Below are positions 14,904 to 22,658 of a stretch of DNA of 34,471 nt, one piece after another. The position numbers were made by a program, and so were the translations under genes. Every line of letters begins with the position of its first letter. Positions within the stretch are counted from its first letter, which is position 1. The notes below the pieces were generated by a model that worked only from the letters and a program-made list of their open reading frames with translations, ran no database searches and was not told where the DNA came from. The stretch is from Methanocorpusculum sp. UBA424 (GTDB lineage: Archaea; Halobacteriota; Methanomicrobia; Methanomicrobiales; Methanocorpusculaceae): NCBI GenBank assembly GCA_002498375.1, contig DAHC01000005.1:238438-272908 (forward strand). The letters run 5' to 3'.

Positions 14904-16061
14904 TTACATGATCCAGTCAAACGAGGAACCGCTGCGTGCAGTCGCGGTATTTTGCTGATGAGTGGAAGATGCCGAGGGGATCTGTGAGGATTTGTTTGAG
15001 CTGGTGTTGCCGACCTGGAATGTGCTGACCGAGTGGCCGCCGAGAACCTGGGGGCTCTGGATACCGGTCATGATTGCCATGACGGAAACTTTTCCTTCGA
15101 AATCCTTGCGGACTCTTGCTCCCCAGATGACGTCTGCGTGGGGGTCGAGTTCGTAGGTGAGCTGCTGGGCGATCTCTTCTGCATCGTGGAGCGTGAGATC
15201 GTTTCCGCCGGTGATGTGGATCAGGCTGCCGGTTGCTCCGCGGAAGTCGATGTCGAGAAGCGGGTGGGCAAGACAGTCGCGGATAACGGACTCGGCCTTG
15301 TTCTGCTGTTTGGACTCGCCGACGAGCATGACTGCAAGACCGCCTTTGCTCATGATGGCGCGAACATCTGCGTAGTCGATGTTGATTAACGAAGGCTCGG
15401 TGATCGTCTCGGAGATTCCTTTGACGGTCTCGGCGATGAGCTGGTCCATGACGGAGAATGCCTGGCCGAGCGGCAGGTTCGGTACGAAGTTCTTGAGTCT
15501 GTTGTTGTCGAGAACGATGACGGAGTCTGCTGCCTGGCGCATTGCCTCGAGACCGTCTTCCGCTTTCAGCATTCTCGCCCGCTCTACCTGGAACGGATAG
15601 CTGACCATTGCAATGACGATAGCTCCGTGCTCTTTGGCGATCTGTGCAACGACGGGTGCCGAGCCGGTTCCGGTTCCTCCGCCCATGCCTGCGGTGACGA
15701 AAACGAGGTCGGCATCTTTTAAGATCTCTTCAAGAGTCGGGCGTGCCATCTCGGCGGCACGGCGGCCAACGTCGGGGAATCCTCCTGCACCAAGTCCGCG
15801 GGTCAGGGATTTTCCGATCAAAACGCGCTTGTCTGCCTGGATCATATCCAGGTGCTGCTTATCGGTGTTGATTGCGATGGTTTCGGAACCGGCGACCTTC
15901 ATGTTGTGAAGTCTGTTGATCGTGTTGTTTCCTGCACCTCCGCATCCGACAATGACGATTCTCGGCTGTCCGAGCATGTCGTCGTCATCAACGATCGATG
16001 TCGTCTGCATTCCCTTTTCGAGCTCTGAGTTCTTCAGTGCCTCATTAATAATACTCTGCAT
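14904..16061 (-). CDS. ftsZ: Cell division protein FtsZ
   Basis: Tubulin-like GTPase that polymerises into the division ring. The 385-residue protein has GCGGAGNN (39-46), the tubulin signature GGGTGTG (127-133), the T7 synergy loop NIDYADVRAIM (227-237), and the usual C-terminal domain with SLIHITGG. It ends with a Ser/Thr/Asn-rich linker and a short conserved-style tail, FDWIM, probably for anchoring or partner binding. The frame is open 15 codons upstream, but MQSIINEAL at 16061 is the typical start of related archaeal FtsZ proteins and is preceded by a GGGGTG ribosome binding site. A ribbon-helix-helix gene ends 28 nt upstream and is likely co-transcribed, so its operator array probably controls ftsZ too. 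Confidence 0.97.
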   Translation of the reverse strand: MQSIINEALKNSELEKGMQTTSIVDDDDMLGQPRIVIVGCGGAGNNTINRLHNMKVAGSETIAINTDKQHLDMIQADKRVLIGKSLTRGLGAGGFPDVGRRAAEMARPTLEEILKDADLVFVTAGMGGGTGTGSAPVVAQIAKEHGAIVIAMVSYPFQVERARMLKAEDGLEAMRQAADSVIVLDNNRLKNFVPNLPLGQAFSVMDQLIAETVKGISETITEPSLINIDYADVRAIMSKGGLAVMLVGESKQQNKAESVIRDCLAHPLLDIDFRGATGSLIHITGGNDLTLHDAEEIAQQLTYELDPHADVIWGARVRKDFEGKVSVMAIMTGIQSPQVLGGHSVSTFQVGNTSSNKSSQIPSASSTHQQNTATARSGSSFDWIM

Positions 16062-16089
16062 TTTTGTAAACACCCCAATAATGTAATTG

Positions 16090-16275
16090 TTATAATCGTG
16101 CGTCAAATGATGTTACTTGATCGCTGTCACGCAGGATCCTATCTCCTCTCACAGAGAGGAAATCCCTTACTGCATATCGTACTGCTTCGGAAACGGTGGG
16201 AAACTCGCCGGATTCGACAAGTAATTCCAGTAATTCGATTTGCTGCGGGGGTAGGCGTATGGTGATACGGTCCAT
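16090..16275 (-). CDS. CdrS-like ribbon-helix-helix regulator upstream of ftsZ
   Basis: A 61-residue ribbon-helix-helix (CopG/MetJ-type) DNA-binding protein. MDRITIRLPPQQIELLELL gives the DNA-contacting beta strand and first helix, and GEFPTVSEAVRYAVRDFL the second helix. It resembles CdrS, a haloarchaeal regulator shown to control ftsZ genes and division, and here it lies just before ftsZ. Two adjacent ATGs are possible (16278 and 16275). GGAG (16284-16281) is 2 nt from the first and 5 nt from the second, so 16275 is preferred. The frame stays open to 16338, but that would translate the repeat array and is unlikely. The 11-bp repeats directly upstream suggest autoregulation. Confidence 0.85.
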   Translation of the reverse strand: MDRITIRLPPQQIELLELLVESGEFPTVSEAVRYAVRDFLSVRGDRILRDSDQVTSFDARL

Positions 16276-16287
16276 CATAACTCCAAT

Positions 16288-16353
16288 CTGACATATGTCA
16301 GTCAATTGTCTGCCATTTGTCTGACATATGCAAGACATAAGGCTGACGTCCGA
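16288..16353 (-). promoter_or_regulatory. Phased 11-bp repeat array, putative operator of the CdrS-like/ftsZ operon
   Basis: Six consecutive 11-bp units, read on the plus strand: CTGACATATGT (16288), CAGTCAATTGT (16299), CTGCCATTTGT (16310), CTGACATATGC (16321), AAGACATAAGG (16332), CTGACGTCCGA (16343). GACA or one-mismatch versions recur at 16290, 16301, 16312, 16323, 16334 and 16345. TGTC recurs at 16296, 16307 and 16318. The first unit lies in the perfect 14-bp palindrome CTGACATATGTCAG (16288-16301). Eleven bp is about one helical turn, so bound dimers would line up on one face. The array ends 13 bp before the regulator's start codon. Confidence 0.75.
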
Positions 16354-16383
16354 TCTTGGACAAAATCTAATTGGATGTTTGAG

Positions 16384-16392
16384 TATATAAAA
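16384..16392. promoter_or_regulatory. TATA element between the ribbon-helix-helix and cobD genes
   Basis: TATATAAAA on the plus strand is TTTTATATA on the minus. For the minus-strand operon it would start RNA near 16360, leaving the repeat array in the transcribed leader. For cobD it would give a leader of about 60 nt; TTTATTTAT at 16442-16450 is a closer alternative for cobD. Direction is not settled. Confidence 0.4.
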
Positions 16393-16479
16393 TTATCTTA
16401 CATTATCCGCGTGTTAACGCAAGCTGATTTTCTATCTGTTGTTTATTTATGCCGCAAGAGACCAAGATTATAGTACAAA

Positions 16480-17475
16480 ATGCAGAAACATTTTCCTGAA
16501 AAAGCGGTTCATGGTGGACGGATTATTGCTTTACGCCAGAAATACGGCCCCGATCTTCTTGATGTGAGTGCAAGCATGAATCCATTTTTACCTCATCTGC
16601 CTTGCGATTTCAGGGATGTTGACCTCTGCGTGTATCCTGATGATACATATAGTGCGTTAAAGGATAAAATTGGTCATGTTTTTTCCCGGAGTTCCGATGA
16701 GATCTGCGTTGGAAACGGCTCGGCGGAGCTGATCCGCGTTTACTGCAGTGTTGTTCTCTCTGCGGAATCTTCGGTCAGGATCGACCCGCCGACGTTTGGG
16801 GAGTATGCGCTTTCCGCACAACTGGCCGGTGCAAAGGTCGTTTCCGGCAGGGATGCGGATCTTTCGATCATCTGCAATCCAAACAACCCCACAGGAATTC
16901 TGCAGTCACGCGATGAAATGCTCGCTCATTTGGATGACTGTTCGAAAAAGAACTCCCGGCTCTTCGTGGATGAGGCATTTATGGAACTCGCCGCACGCGA
17001 TGAGTCAATTTCGGATATCCGGTCAGATGATCTTTTTGTGATGCGTTCGATCACCAAATGCTTCTCGGTTCCCGGCATCAGATTTGGTTTCGGGTTCGGT
17101 CCGGCCGATCTGATCGAAAAAATCGAGACGGTCAGAATCCCCTGGACGGTGAACGCATTTGCGGAAGCTTTCACTATGCAGGCTCTTGACCATTATGATG
17201 AGCTCGCCGATTCTGCAGATAAAATATCGCGGGAACGGGAGTGGTACTTCGCCCGGCTTGCTGAACTCGGGCTCTCTTATGCACAAAGTTCGGTGAACTA
17301 TATATTAGTGCATCTTGGGAGAAATGCATCCGCGTTCACCGATGCTATGCTGAAACACGGCATTCTCGTCAGAGACTGTACGTCGTTTGGTCTTCCCGAC
17401 TCGATCCGGATTTCGATCGAGACCCGGGAGAAGAACCTCCGTGTCGTGGAGGCCCTGAGAGAATGCTTGCGCTGA
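16480..17475 (+). CDS. cobD: L-threonine-O-3-phosphate decarboxylase / histidinol-phosphate aminotransferase-like PLP enzyme
   Basis: Fold-type I PLP enzyme. Next to cobY the best call is CobD, which makes (R)-1-aminopropan-2-yl phosphate for the cobamide nucleotide loop. In 331 residues: N-terminal HGGRIIALRQKYG and DVSASMNPF (the CobD-style opening), CNPNNPTG (about 127-134), DEAFMEL (about 157-163), and the Schiff-base Lys in SITKCFSVPGIRFGFG (about 190-205). The C-terminus has the substrate-carboxylate Arg motif IRISIETREKN. Histidinol-phosphate aminotransferase is the main alternative. The last 13 nt overlap cobY, indicating translational coupling. Confidence 0.85.
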   Translation: MQKHFPEKAVHGGRIIALRQKYGPDLLDVSASMNPFLPHLPCDFRDVDLCVYPDDTYSALKDKIGHVFSRSSDEICVGNGSAELIRVYCSVVLSAESSVRIDPPTFGEYALSAQLAGAKVVSGRDADLSIICNPNNPTGILQSRDEMLAHLDDCSKKNSRLFVDEAFMELAARDESISDIRSDDLFVMRSITKCFSVPGIRFGFGFGPADLIEKIETVRIPWTVNAFAEAFTMQALDHYDELADSADKISREREWYFARLAELGLSYAQSSVNYILVHLGRNASAFTDAMLKHGILVRDCTSFGLPDSIRISIETREKNLRVVEALRECLR

Positions 17476-18065
17476 TCCTTGCCGGCGGCGAGGGGTCCCG
17501 TCTTCGTCTCGGAGAAAAAGCCCTGGTCATGGTACACGACCGGCCGATGATCGCCTGGGTGATCGAGGCATTCATTGAAGCTGGATGCGAGCCGATCGTC
17601 GTCACGTCCTGTAAAACCCCGTTTACCCGGAACTGGTGTCGTGCGAACGACGTTGCGTTCATCGATACGCAGGGGACCGGATACGTCGAGGATCTCTGCG
17701 AAGCAGTAGAAATCTCCGGAGAAGACGGTCCGCTCTTCACCGCCGCGGCGGATATCCCCTGCCTCACGGCCGATATTATCGAACATGTGCTCGAGTCATA
17801 TCGTTCGTCGGACAAACCGGCATGTTCGACATGGGTTCCGCTTACGCTCTGCGAACGATACGGCATGCAGCCGCGATACCGCGAGGAGATCGACGGGGTT
17901 GCAGCAACACCGTGTGCGCTCAATATTTTCATGGGAAGTCTTGTTGCCGAGGTGCAGGACGAACTCTGTATTTTGCTTGATGAACCGGGTCTCGCGTTCA
18001 ATATCAACACGCGTGAAGAGCTGGCAGTTTTAGAACGGGAATTTTGTTCCGTTCGACCCTGTTAG
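17463..18065 (+). CDS. cobY: Adenosylcobinamide-phosphate guanylyltransferase (archaeal CobY)
   Basis: Nucleotidyltransferase that activates adenosylcobinamide phosphate with GTP, replacing bacterial CobU in archaea. The 200-residue protein begins MLALILAGGEGSRL, the GTP-binding loop of this fold, followed by LGEKALVMVHDRPMIAWVIEA. A FTAAADIPCL segment (about 98-107) supplies the metal-binding Asp region and FNINTREELAVLE closes the domain. Overlap with cobD supports a cobamide role over other sugar-nucleotide transferases. A run of six T at 18074-18079 follows. Confidence 0.87.
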   Translation: MLALILAGGEGSRLRLGEKALVMVHDRPMIAWVIEAFIEAGCEPIVVTSCKTPFTRNWCRANDVAFIDTQGTGYVEDLCEAVEISGEDGPLFTAAADIPCLTADIIEHVLESYRSSDKPACSTWVPLTLCERYGMQPRYREEIDGVAATPCALNIFMGSLVAEVQDELCILLDEPGLAFNINTREELAVLEREFCSVRPC

Positions 18066-18073
18066 CGAACACC

Positions 18074-18079
18074 TTTTTT
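18074..18079 (+). terminator. Oligo-T terminator after cobY
   Basis: Six T residues begin 9 nt after the cobY stop and 24 nt before the gltX TATA box. Confidence 0.45.
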
Positions 18080-18102
18080 CTGCAAACCCGAAAAGCCGTA
18101 AG

Positions 18103-18108
18103 TATAAA
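18103..18108 (+). promoter_or_regulatory. TATA box of gltX
   Basis: TATAAA lies 32-37 bp before the ATG at 18140, so the transcript probably begins about 10 nt before the start codon. No Shine-Dalgarno is present, consistent with a very short leader. Confidence 0.55.
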
Positions 18109-18139
18109 CACTCCGTCCCGCCAATATTATCTACTCAAC

Positions 18140-19822
18140 ATGGCAGATGCAGATATTCGAAACGATATATATGTCCTGGCACTGGAAAACGCCGTGAAAC
18201 ATAAGGCCGTTCCCCGTGCCGGCGCGATTCTTGGAAGCGTAATGGGGGCCCACCCCGAACTTCGAAGCAAGGCAAAAGAGATCAATGCTCTCATTCCGGA
18301 GATCCTCGAAGAAGTCGCCGCTCTTTCAATCGAAGAACGCGAAGAGAAACTGAAGTCTCTCAACCCCGGCGCAATAGAAAAGATGCATGAGAAGAAGGAG
18401 AGGAGCCATGAACTTCCCGATCTTCCAAACGCACAATCCGGGGTCGTCATGCGGTTTGCGCCCAACCCGTCCGGCCCTCTCCACCTGGGACACGCCCGCG
18501 CCTCGGTGCTGAACGACTATTACGTCAAAAAATACGGCGGCAAATTCTACTACCGTGTCGAAGATACCGATCCAAAACGCGTCGACCCGTCCGCATACGA
18601 GATGGTCTCAGAGGATCTTGCATGGCTTGGGATCGGGATCACCGATGTGGTGTATCAGTCGGATCGTTTTGCGATCTATTATGAATATGCCCGCGAACTC
18701 CTCAAACTCGGCGGGGCATATATGTGTACCTGCGATAACAACGAGTTCCGCGAGAAAAAGCTGAAGAAGATCGCCTGCCCCTGCCGCGAGATCTCCGTCG
18801 AGGAGAATCTGAAAAGATTTGACGACATGCTTGCCGGAAAGTATGCCGAAGGCGAGATCACGCTCCGGGTCAAGACCGATATCGCACACCCGGATCCGGC
18901 GGTCCGTGATTTTGCCGCGATGCGTGTTTTAACGAGCACCCCTCACCCGAGAAAGCCGGAGATCTTTGTCTACCCGCTGATGAACTTCTCGGTGGCGGTC
19001 GACGATCATCTGCTTGGAATGACGCATGTTATCCGCGGGAAGGATCATATCGCGAACACCCGCCGGCAGGAGTACATCTACAACTACTTCGGCTGGAAGA
19101 TGCCGTACTTCTATCATTACGGAAGAATGTCCATCGCCGGGCTGGAACTTTCCACCTCCGGGATGCGCAAAGGGATCAATGAAGGTCTCTACACCGGCTG
19201 GGATGATATCCATCTTGGAACCCTCCGCGCTCTTGCCCGCCGCGGCATTCAGCCCGACGCAGTTCGCGCAGCAACGATCGATATCGGCATGGGCGATACG
19301 GACATCTCGTTCTCCTGGGAAAATCTGTTTGCCCAGAACAAGGCGGTCATCGATGCCGGAGCGGATCGGTACTTCTTCGTTCCGGACGCTGTTGAAGTGG
19401 AGATCACCGGCGCTCCCAAGACCGAGGCGCATGCTCCGGTATATCCGAATCAGCCCGAGAGAGGTGAACGCGTTCTTCCGTTCACGGGCCGTGTTCTTCT
19501 GCCGAAGAGCGAAATGGAAAAAGGAGGAATGCTTCGACTCAAGGATCTGTTCAATATCAATATCACCGGTCCGAGTTCGGCAGAATATGCGGGTGATTCG
19601 CTTGCCGATGCTCGTTCTCAAAAGGCCGCGATCGTTCAGTGGCTGCCGGTCGAAATGGCTGCTCCATGTTCGCTTCTTATGCCGGAAGGGATCCTCGAAG
19701 GGTTCTGCGAGCCGGCGGTTCGCGAGTATGCAGGCCGGATCGTTCAGTTCGAGCGGGTCGGCTTTTCCAAGATCGACGCCGTGAATGATGGAAAAGTGAT
19801 CGCCTACTTCACGCACCGCTGA
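18140..19822 (+). CDS. gltX: Glutamyl-tRNA synthetase, archaeal type
   Basis: Class Ic aminoacyl-tRNA synthetase that charges tRNA-Glu and, in archaea, also mischarges tRNA-Gln for later amidation. The 560-residue protein has a family-typical N-terminal helical domain (1-95), RFAPNPSGPLHLGHARAS with the HIGH-type HLGH (about 109-112), a Cys set (CTC near 195, CPC near 212) typical of the zinc-containing insertion, and the KMSKS-region sequence LSTSGMRKGINEGLYTGWDD (about 350-369). The canonical KMSKS Lys is not evident in LSTSGMR; a nearby Lys (MRKG) may serve. The archaeal/eukaryal beta-barrel anticodon domain fills the C-terminal third. I preferred 18140 over an upstream start at 18044 because the added residues overlap cobY and follow no ribosome binding site. 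The stop overlaps the next start (TGATG). Confidence 0.95.
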   Translation: MADADIRNDIYVLALENAVKHKAVPRAGAILGSVMGAHPELRSKAKEINALIPEILEEVAALSIEEREEKLKSLNPGAIEKMHEKKERSHELPDLPNAQSGVVMRFAPNPSGPLHLGHARASVLNDYYVKKYGGKFYYRVEDTDPKRVDPSAYEMVSEDLAWLGIGITDVVYQSDRFAIYYEYARELLKLGGAYMCTCDNNEFREKKLKKIACPCREISVEENLKRFDDMLAGKYAEGEITLRVKTDIAHPDPAVRDFAAMRVLTSTPHPRKPEIFVYPLMNFSVAVDDHLLGMTHVIRGKDHIANTRRQEYIYNYFGWKMPYFYHYGRMSIAGLELSTSGMRKGINEGLYTGWDDIHLGTLRALARRGIQPDAVRAATIDIGMGDTDISFSWENLFAQNKAVIDAGADRYFFVPDAVEVEITGAPKTEAHAPVYPNQPERGERVLPFTGRVLLPKSEMEKGGMLRLKDLFNINITGPSSAEYAGDSLADARSQKAAIVQWLPVEMAAPCSLLMPEGILEGFCEPAVREYAGRIVQFERVGFSKIDAVNDGKVIAYFTHR

Positions 19823-20475
19823 TGTCGGCGTCTGAGGTTGCCGGGCTTCTGTCCGCGGAGGAGGTCACGCTTTCACATATCCGCCGTGCCGTTCATCATC
19901 TCCCCAAATCGTGCCGCGCTGTTCTTTACGACGAGGCACACCCCCTCCATCCTTCTGCGGTCGGCGAATTTTTCGAAGCACTCTCGTATGAACTTCTTTT
20001 GAGCGCATCAGAGGATTCTCCATCGGTTGTTTCGATTGCCGCGAAACTTGCCGATGCGGTGTATATTCCGTATGATAAATACTCCCCCGACGGGCTGTGG
20101 TACTCGCGGGATGGCGGCATCCGGTTTAAGATGAAGGGCCGCGTCGCTGCGGAGATGGATCTTCTCATCAAAACCAGTGACGGCGTCCGGATCTTCGGCG
20201 AAGTGATCTCCGGTTCTGCGGGGACCAAAGGATTTCTCTCCGAGATCGCGGCAAAAAAATCTCTCTTATCGGAGATCTACGGTGATCCGGTGGAGTTTCT
20301 GCTGGTCCTTCCCTACGAACCGCATTCCGGCCTTCGCTGCGTGGGAGAGAACGATGCCTTCGCGGTCATTTCCGGAGGCGATACTCTTTACCGAAATGTG
20401 CATAGGTCCGAGGTGATGATGCGAAAACTTTCCCCGGCAAAGAGTTCAAAACGCGTGGACGGCAGGCTCTGGTAA
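19822..20475 (+). CDS. Hypothetical protein with restriction-endonuclease-like fold features, 217 residues
   Basis: No family is recognised with certainty. The layout resembles a PD-(D/E)xK core: EFFEALSYELL (49-59) as the first helix with its Glu, EMDLLIKTSDGVRIFGEVISG (111-131) as the strand pair with D113 and E127, then SEIAAKKSLLSEIYG (140-154) as the following helix. Active members have ExK after the second strand; here the position reads EVI, so the Lys is lost or has moved into the helix (K145/K146), as seen in some families. It overlaps gltX by one base and is certainly co-transcribed. It could be a tRNA- or DNA-acting nuclease or an inactive relative. Confidence 0.65.
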   Translation: MSASEVAGLLSAEEVTLSHIRRAVHHLPKSCRAVLYDEAHPLHPSAVGEFFEALSYELLLSASEDSPSVVSIAAKLADAVYIPYDKYSPDGLWYSRDGGIRFKMKGRVAAEMDLLIKTSDGVRIFGEVISGSAGTKGFLSEIAAKKSLLSEIYGDPVEFLLVLPYEPHSGLRCVGENDAFAVISGGDTLYRNVHRSEVMMRKLSPAKSSKRVDGRLW

Positions 20476-20557
20476 TTTTTTTGAGGATACAAAATCAACG
20501 CCGCATTGTCTGCGGTTTGCTGCATCGTTTAAATATTATATAAAAAAAGAGAGGTGA
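20476..20557. terminator. Bidirectional terminator between convergent genes
   Basis: A T run (20476-20482) follows the plus-strand stop, and seven A (T on the minus strand) lie near 20544-20550, before the minus-strand CBS gene ends at 20558. Between them CCGCA (20501-20505) and TGCGG (20511-20515) form a 5-bp hairpin. Confidence 0.55.
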
Positions 20558-21331
20558 TCAGAGTGCATTGACCAGGGATTTCCTGGTAATGAATCCGACG
20601 ACCTTCTCGCCTTCAGCAATCGGAACAGTGCTGATATTTTTTGCGAGCATCATTTCCACTACTTTAGAGACAGGGGTATTTACCTGTGTAGTGATGAGGG
20701 GTGTTGACATGATGTCCCCTGCGGTTACGTTTCGGAGCGCATTGTCGAAGTGTTTGTCGATCTCGCTTTTCAGTTTTACGAGGACCTTAGCAATATCCGT
20801 TTCCGTGACAATGCCGACGGATTTGTTTCCGTCCATCACAATAAACCGGGTTGCGCCGTTGTTTGCCATTCTGCGGTGAAGCTGGACGAGTCGGTCGTCC
20901 GGCGTGATACGGGGAGCAATCTCGGTGAATGTATCCAGCGGTCCTTCGGGAACCATATGTCTCAGCAGGTCGCCTTTCGTGACCTGACCTATGAGCCGGT
21001 GTTCTTCATCCCAAACAATAACAACCTTGTATCTTTGGAGAAGCGGGACGAGTAACTCCGCGTCCTGATCCTGATAAACCGAGGTAAAGTCCTCTTTCGT
21101 GACGCTTGCAACACGAATCTGGGAAGCCGGGATATTGCCGGTTTTTTTGCTCCCCATCTTTTCTGCAATGGTCCTGCGGGATGCAGTTCCCACGACTACG
21201 TGGTCGTTAGTGACGACGATCGGATCGATCCCTTCTGCCAGCATCTTTGAAAGAGCTTCCGGGATCAGTGCAGATTTTGCAATCGAAACGGGTTTGGACA
21301 TTACGTCTTTTACGGTTAGTTTCTGGTTCAT
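20558..21331 (-). CDS. Four-CBS-domain protein A
   Basis: A 257-residue protein made of two Bateman modules (four CBS domains): LTVKDVMSKPVSIAK, IRVASVTKEDFTSVY, TFTEIAPRITPDDRL and VTAGDIMSTPLITTQ open the successive units. CBS pairs bind AMP, ATP, SAM or related adenosine ligands and control partner proteins. Repeated hydrophobic-Asp turns (VTETDIAKV, VTKGDLLRH) are typical of ligand pockets. I preferred the ATG at 21331 over a GTG at 21382 because GAGGAGG lies 8 nt upstream. It shares direction with a second four-CBS gene 148 nt upstream, and its own TATA box at about 21448-21458 is bracketed by an inverted repeat. Confidence 0.88.
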   Translation of the reverse strand: MNQKLTVKDVMSKPVSIAKSALIPEALSKMLAEGIDPIVVTNDHVVVGTASRRTIAEKMGSKKTGNIPASQIRVASVTKEDFTSVYQDQDAELLVPLLQRYKVVIVWDEEHRLIGQVTKGDLLRHMVPEGPLDTFTEIAPRITPDDRLVQLHRRMANNGATRFIVMDGNKSVGIVTETDIAKVLVKLKSEIDKHFDNALRNVTAGDIMSTPLITTQVNTPVSKVVEMMLAKNISTVPIAEGEKVVGFITRKSLVNAL

Positions 21332-21441
21332 GTTTGCTTCCTCCTCTTGAAGAGTTTTATTCAATCGTGCGGCGGAAAACACCGTTTTGCTTTGCAGTCC
21401 AACGCCTGCAGAGGATGTTTTCGGGTTTCCACCAGATGAAT

Positions 21442-21463
21442 CGCCTGCATATATTTTCAGGCG
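21442..21463 (-). promoter_or_regulatory. Inverted repeat bracketing the TATA box of CBS gene A
   Basis: CGCCTG (21442-21447) and CAGGCG (21458-21463) are perfect arms flanking the TATA-like core CATATATTTT (21448-21457). A protein on the palindrome would exclude TBP directly. The implied leader is about 90 nt, ending in the strong GAGGAGG site. Confidence 0.45.
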
Positions 21464-21479
21464 CCATATGGTGAAATGT

Positions 21480-22355
21480 TCAGATCGTTCCTGTGAGAGC
21501 CTTTACCAGATCGAATTCGGTCACGATGCCGCTCAGCTCTCCTCCGTCCATTACGGGGAATGCCCCGATCCCGCGGTTCAGCATCTCCTGCGCCACCACG
21601 CTGATCGGCATGTCGGTTGCGACCGTTCTGATGTCGGAAGCCGTCATCACATCCCTTACCGGGAGGCTGAGGACTTCATCAACGGTTCCGGTGTGCATCT
21701 CGGAAAAGACTCTGCCTTTTCCAAGATAACCCATGATGTCCGTTGCCGTGATCATTCCAAGCAGTATCCCGTCTTTTACCACAGGTAACCGGCGGTATCC
21801 GTCATCGACAATCTGTTTTGTTACATGGCTGAGAGGAAGATCGGGTGCGACCTTCTTCGGACACGGGGTCATGATCTCCTCGACCACCAGATCCGACTCT
21901 TTTCCGGCAAGCATCCTCATCAGATCGTATTCAGTGATGATGCCTGCTATGGTTGAGTCAGGGTTCAGAATCGGAAAACCTCCATGTCCTGTTTCCAGAA
22001 GGATGTTTGCCGCTTCCTTTACGGTGGTCGCCGGCGAAAAACCGGTCACGTTTTCCGTGGCGATTTCCCGCAGACTCTCATTCAAGGCGGCCAGAAGATT
22101 TCCCTTATGCTTGTTTGCAATAAGGTTGTATCTGCTGCCCCCTCCCATCATGTCTATAACATCAGTGATCGTTACAATCCCAATAAGTTTCTTGGTTCCG
22201 GGATCCGTGATCGGCAGGCGACGAAAGTTGTGCCGGCTCATCATCTGGATCCCTTCGATGATACTCATCGTTGGAGGCACCGAGATGACATTCAGACTTG
22301 CGATATCAAGAACGCTGTTCTTTTTTCCTTTGGGTTGTTTTGCTGGTGATGTCAT
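21480..22355 (-). CDS. Four-CBS-domain protein B
   Basis: A 291-residue protein with two Bateman modules. Unit starts are SVLDIASLNVISVPP, EIATENVTGFSPATT, VVEEIMTPCPKKVAP and PVRDVMTASDIRTVA. Ligand-pocket turns VTITDVIDMM, ITEYDLMRML, ITATDIMGYL and VTEFDLVKAL recur once per unit. Like its neighbour it has no catalytic domain, so it acts as a stand-alone adenine-nucleotide sensor or partner regulator. The Lys-rich N-terminus (KQPKGKKNS) is outside the CBS fold. The two proteins have the same domain count but modest similarity, suggesting an old duplication. No Shine-Dalgarno is clear before the ATG at 22355. Confidence 0.88.
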   Translation of the reverse strand: MTSPAKQPKGKKNSVLDIASLNVISVPPTMSIIEGIQMMSRHNFRRLPITDPGTKKLIGIVTITDVIDMMGGGSRYNLIANKHKGNLLAALNESLREIATENVTGFSPATTVKEAANILLETGHGGFPILNPDSTIAGIITEYDLMRMLAGKESDLVVEEIMTPCPKKVAPDLPLSHVTKQIVDDGYRRLPVVKDGILLGMITATDIMGYLGKGRVFSEMHTGTVDEVLSLPVRDVMTASDIRTVATDMPISVVAQEMLNRGIGAFPVMDGGELSGIVTEFDLVKALTGTI

Positions 22356-22658
22356 GTTTTTACCAACGCTAGGGTGGTATAATGAGTTAATGCTCTGTCA
22401 TGACTTAATAGGCTTATGATTTGAGTATTTTTATCAATCGCGCGAAAATTCATAAACATTCTTGGGGTATTTGTCCATTCCTTTTAAATATTTTTGGTCG
22501 TATGTCGTTGAACCGAAAGCCGCTCCCGGGTTTTCATCTCAAGGAGTGGGGAGTGTCCATTTCCCCTCATATTGACGTGGATTTTTCTCCGGACAATAGC
22601 ATGAGGTTTATATCTCATTAGGGGAGAATATACTACATAATCCAATTTAGGTGTTTTC
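22356..22658. other. Divergent promoter region between CBS gene B and the Era-like GTPase gene
   Basis: No gene is seen. It holds back-to-back promoters. For the plus-strand operon, TTTATAT at 22607-22613 is a TATA candidate and AGGTG (22649-22653) a weak ribosome binding site before the ATG at 22659. ATGAG (22601-22605) with CTCAT (22614-22618) makes a short inverted repeat around that TATA box, and GGGGA/TCCCC a hairpin near 22547-22565. I looked for origin recognition boxes because OapABC-like genes follow, and saw none. Confidence 0.5.

Noticed and set aside
16276..16338. Upstream extension of the ribbon-helix-helix gene to an ATG at 16338
   Set aside because: It would translate the 11-bp repeat array; the ribosome binding site and family N-terminus both favour 16275.
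22356..22658. Replication origin in front of the OapABC-like genes
   Set aside because: No origin recognition box repeats and no orc1/cdc6 gene were found; AT-richness alone is explained by divergent promoters.
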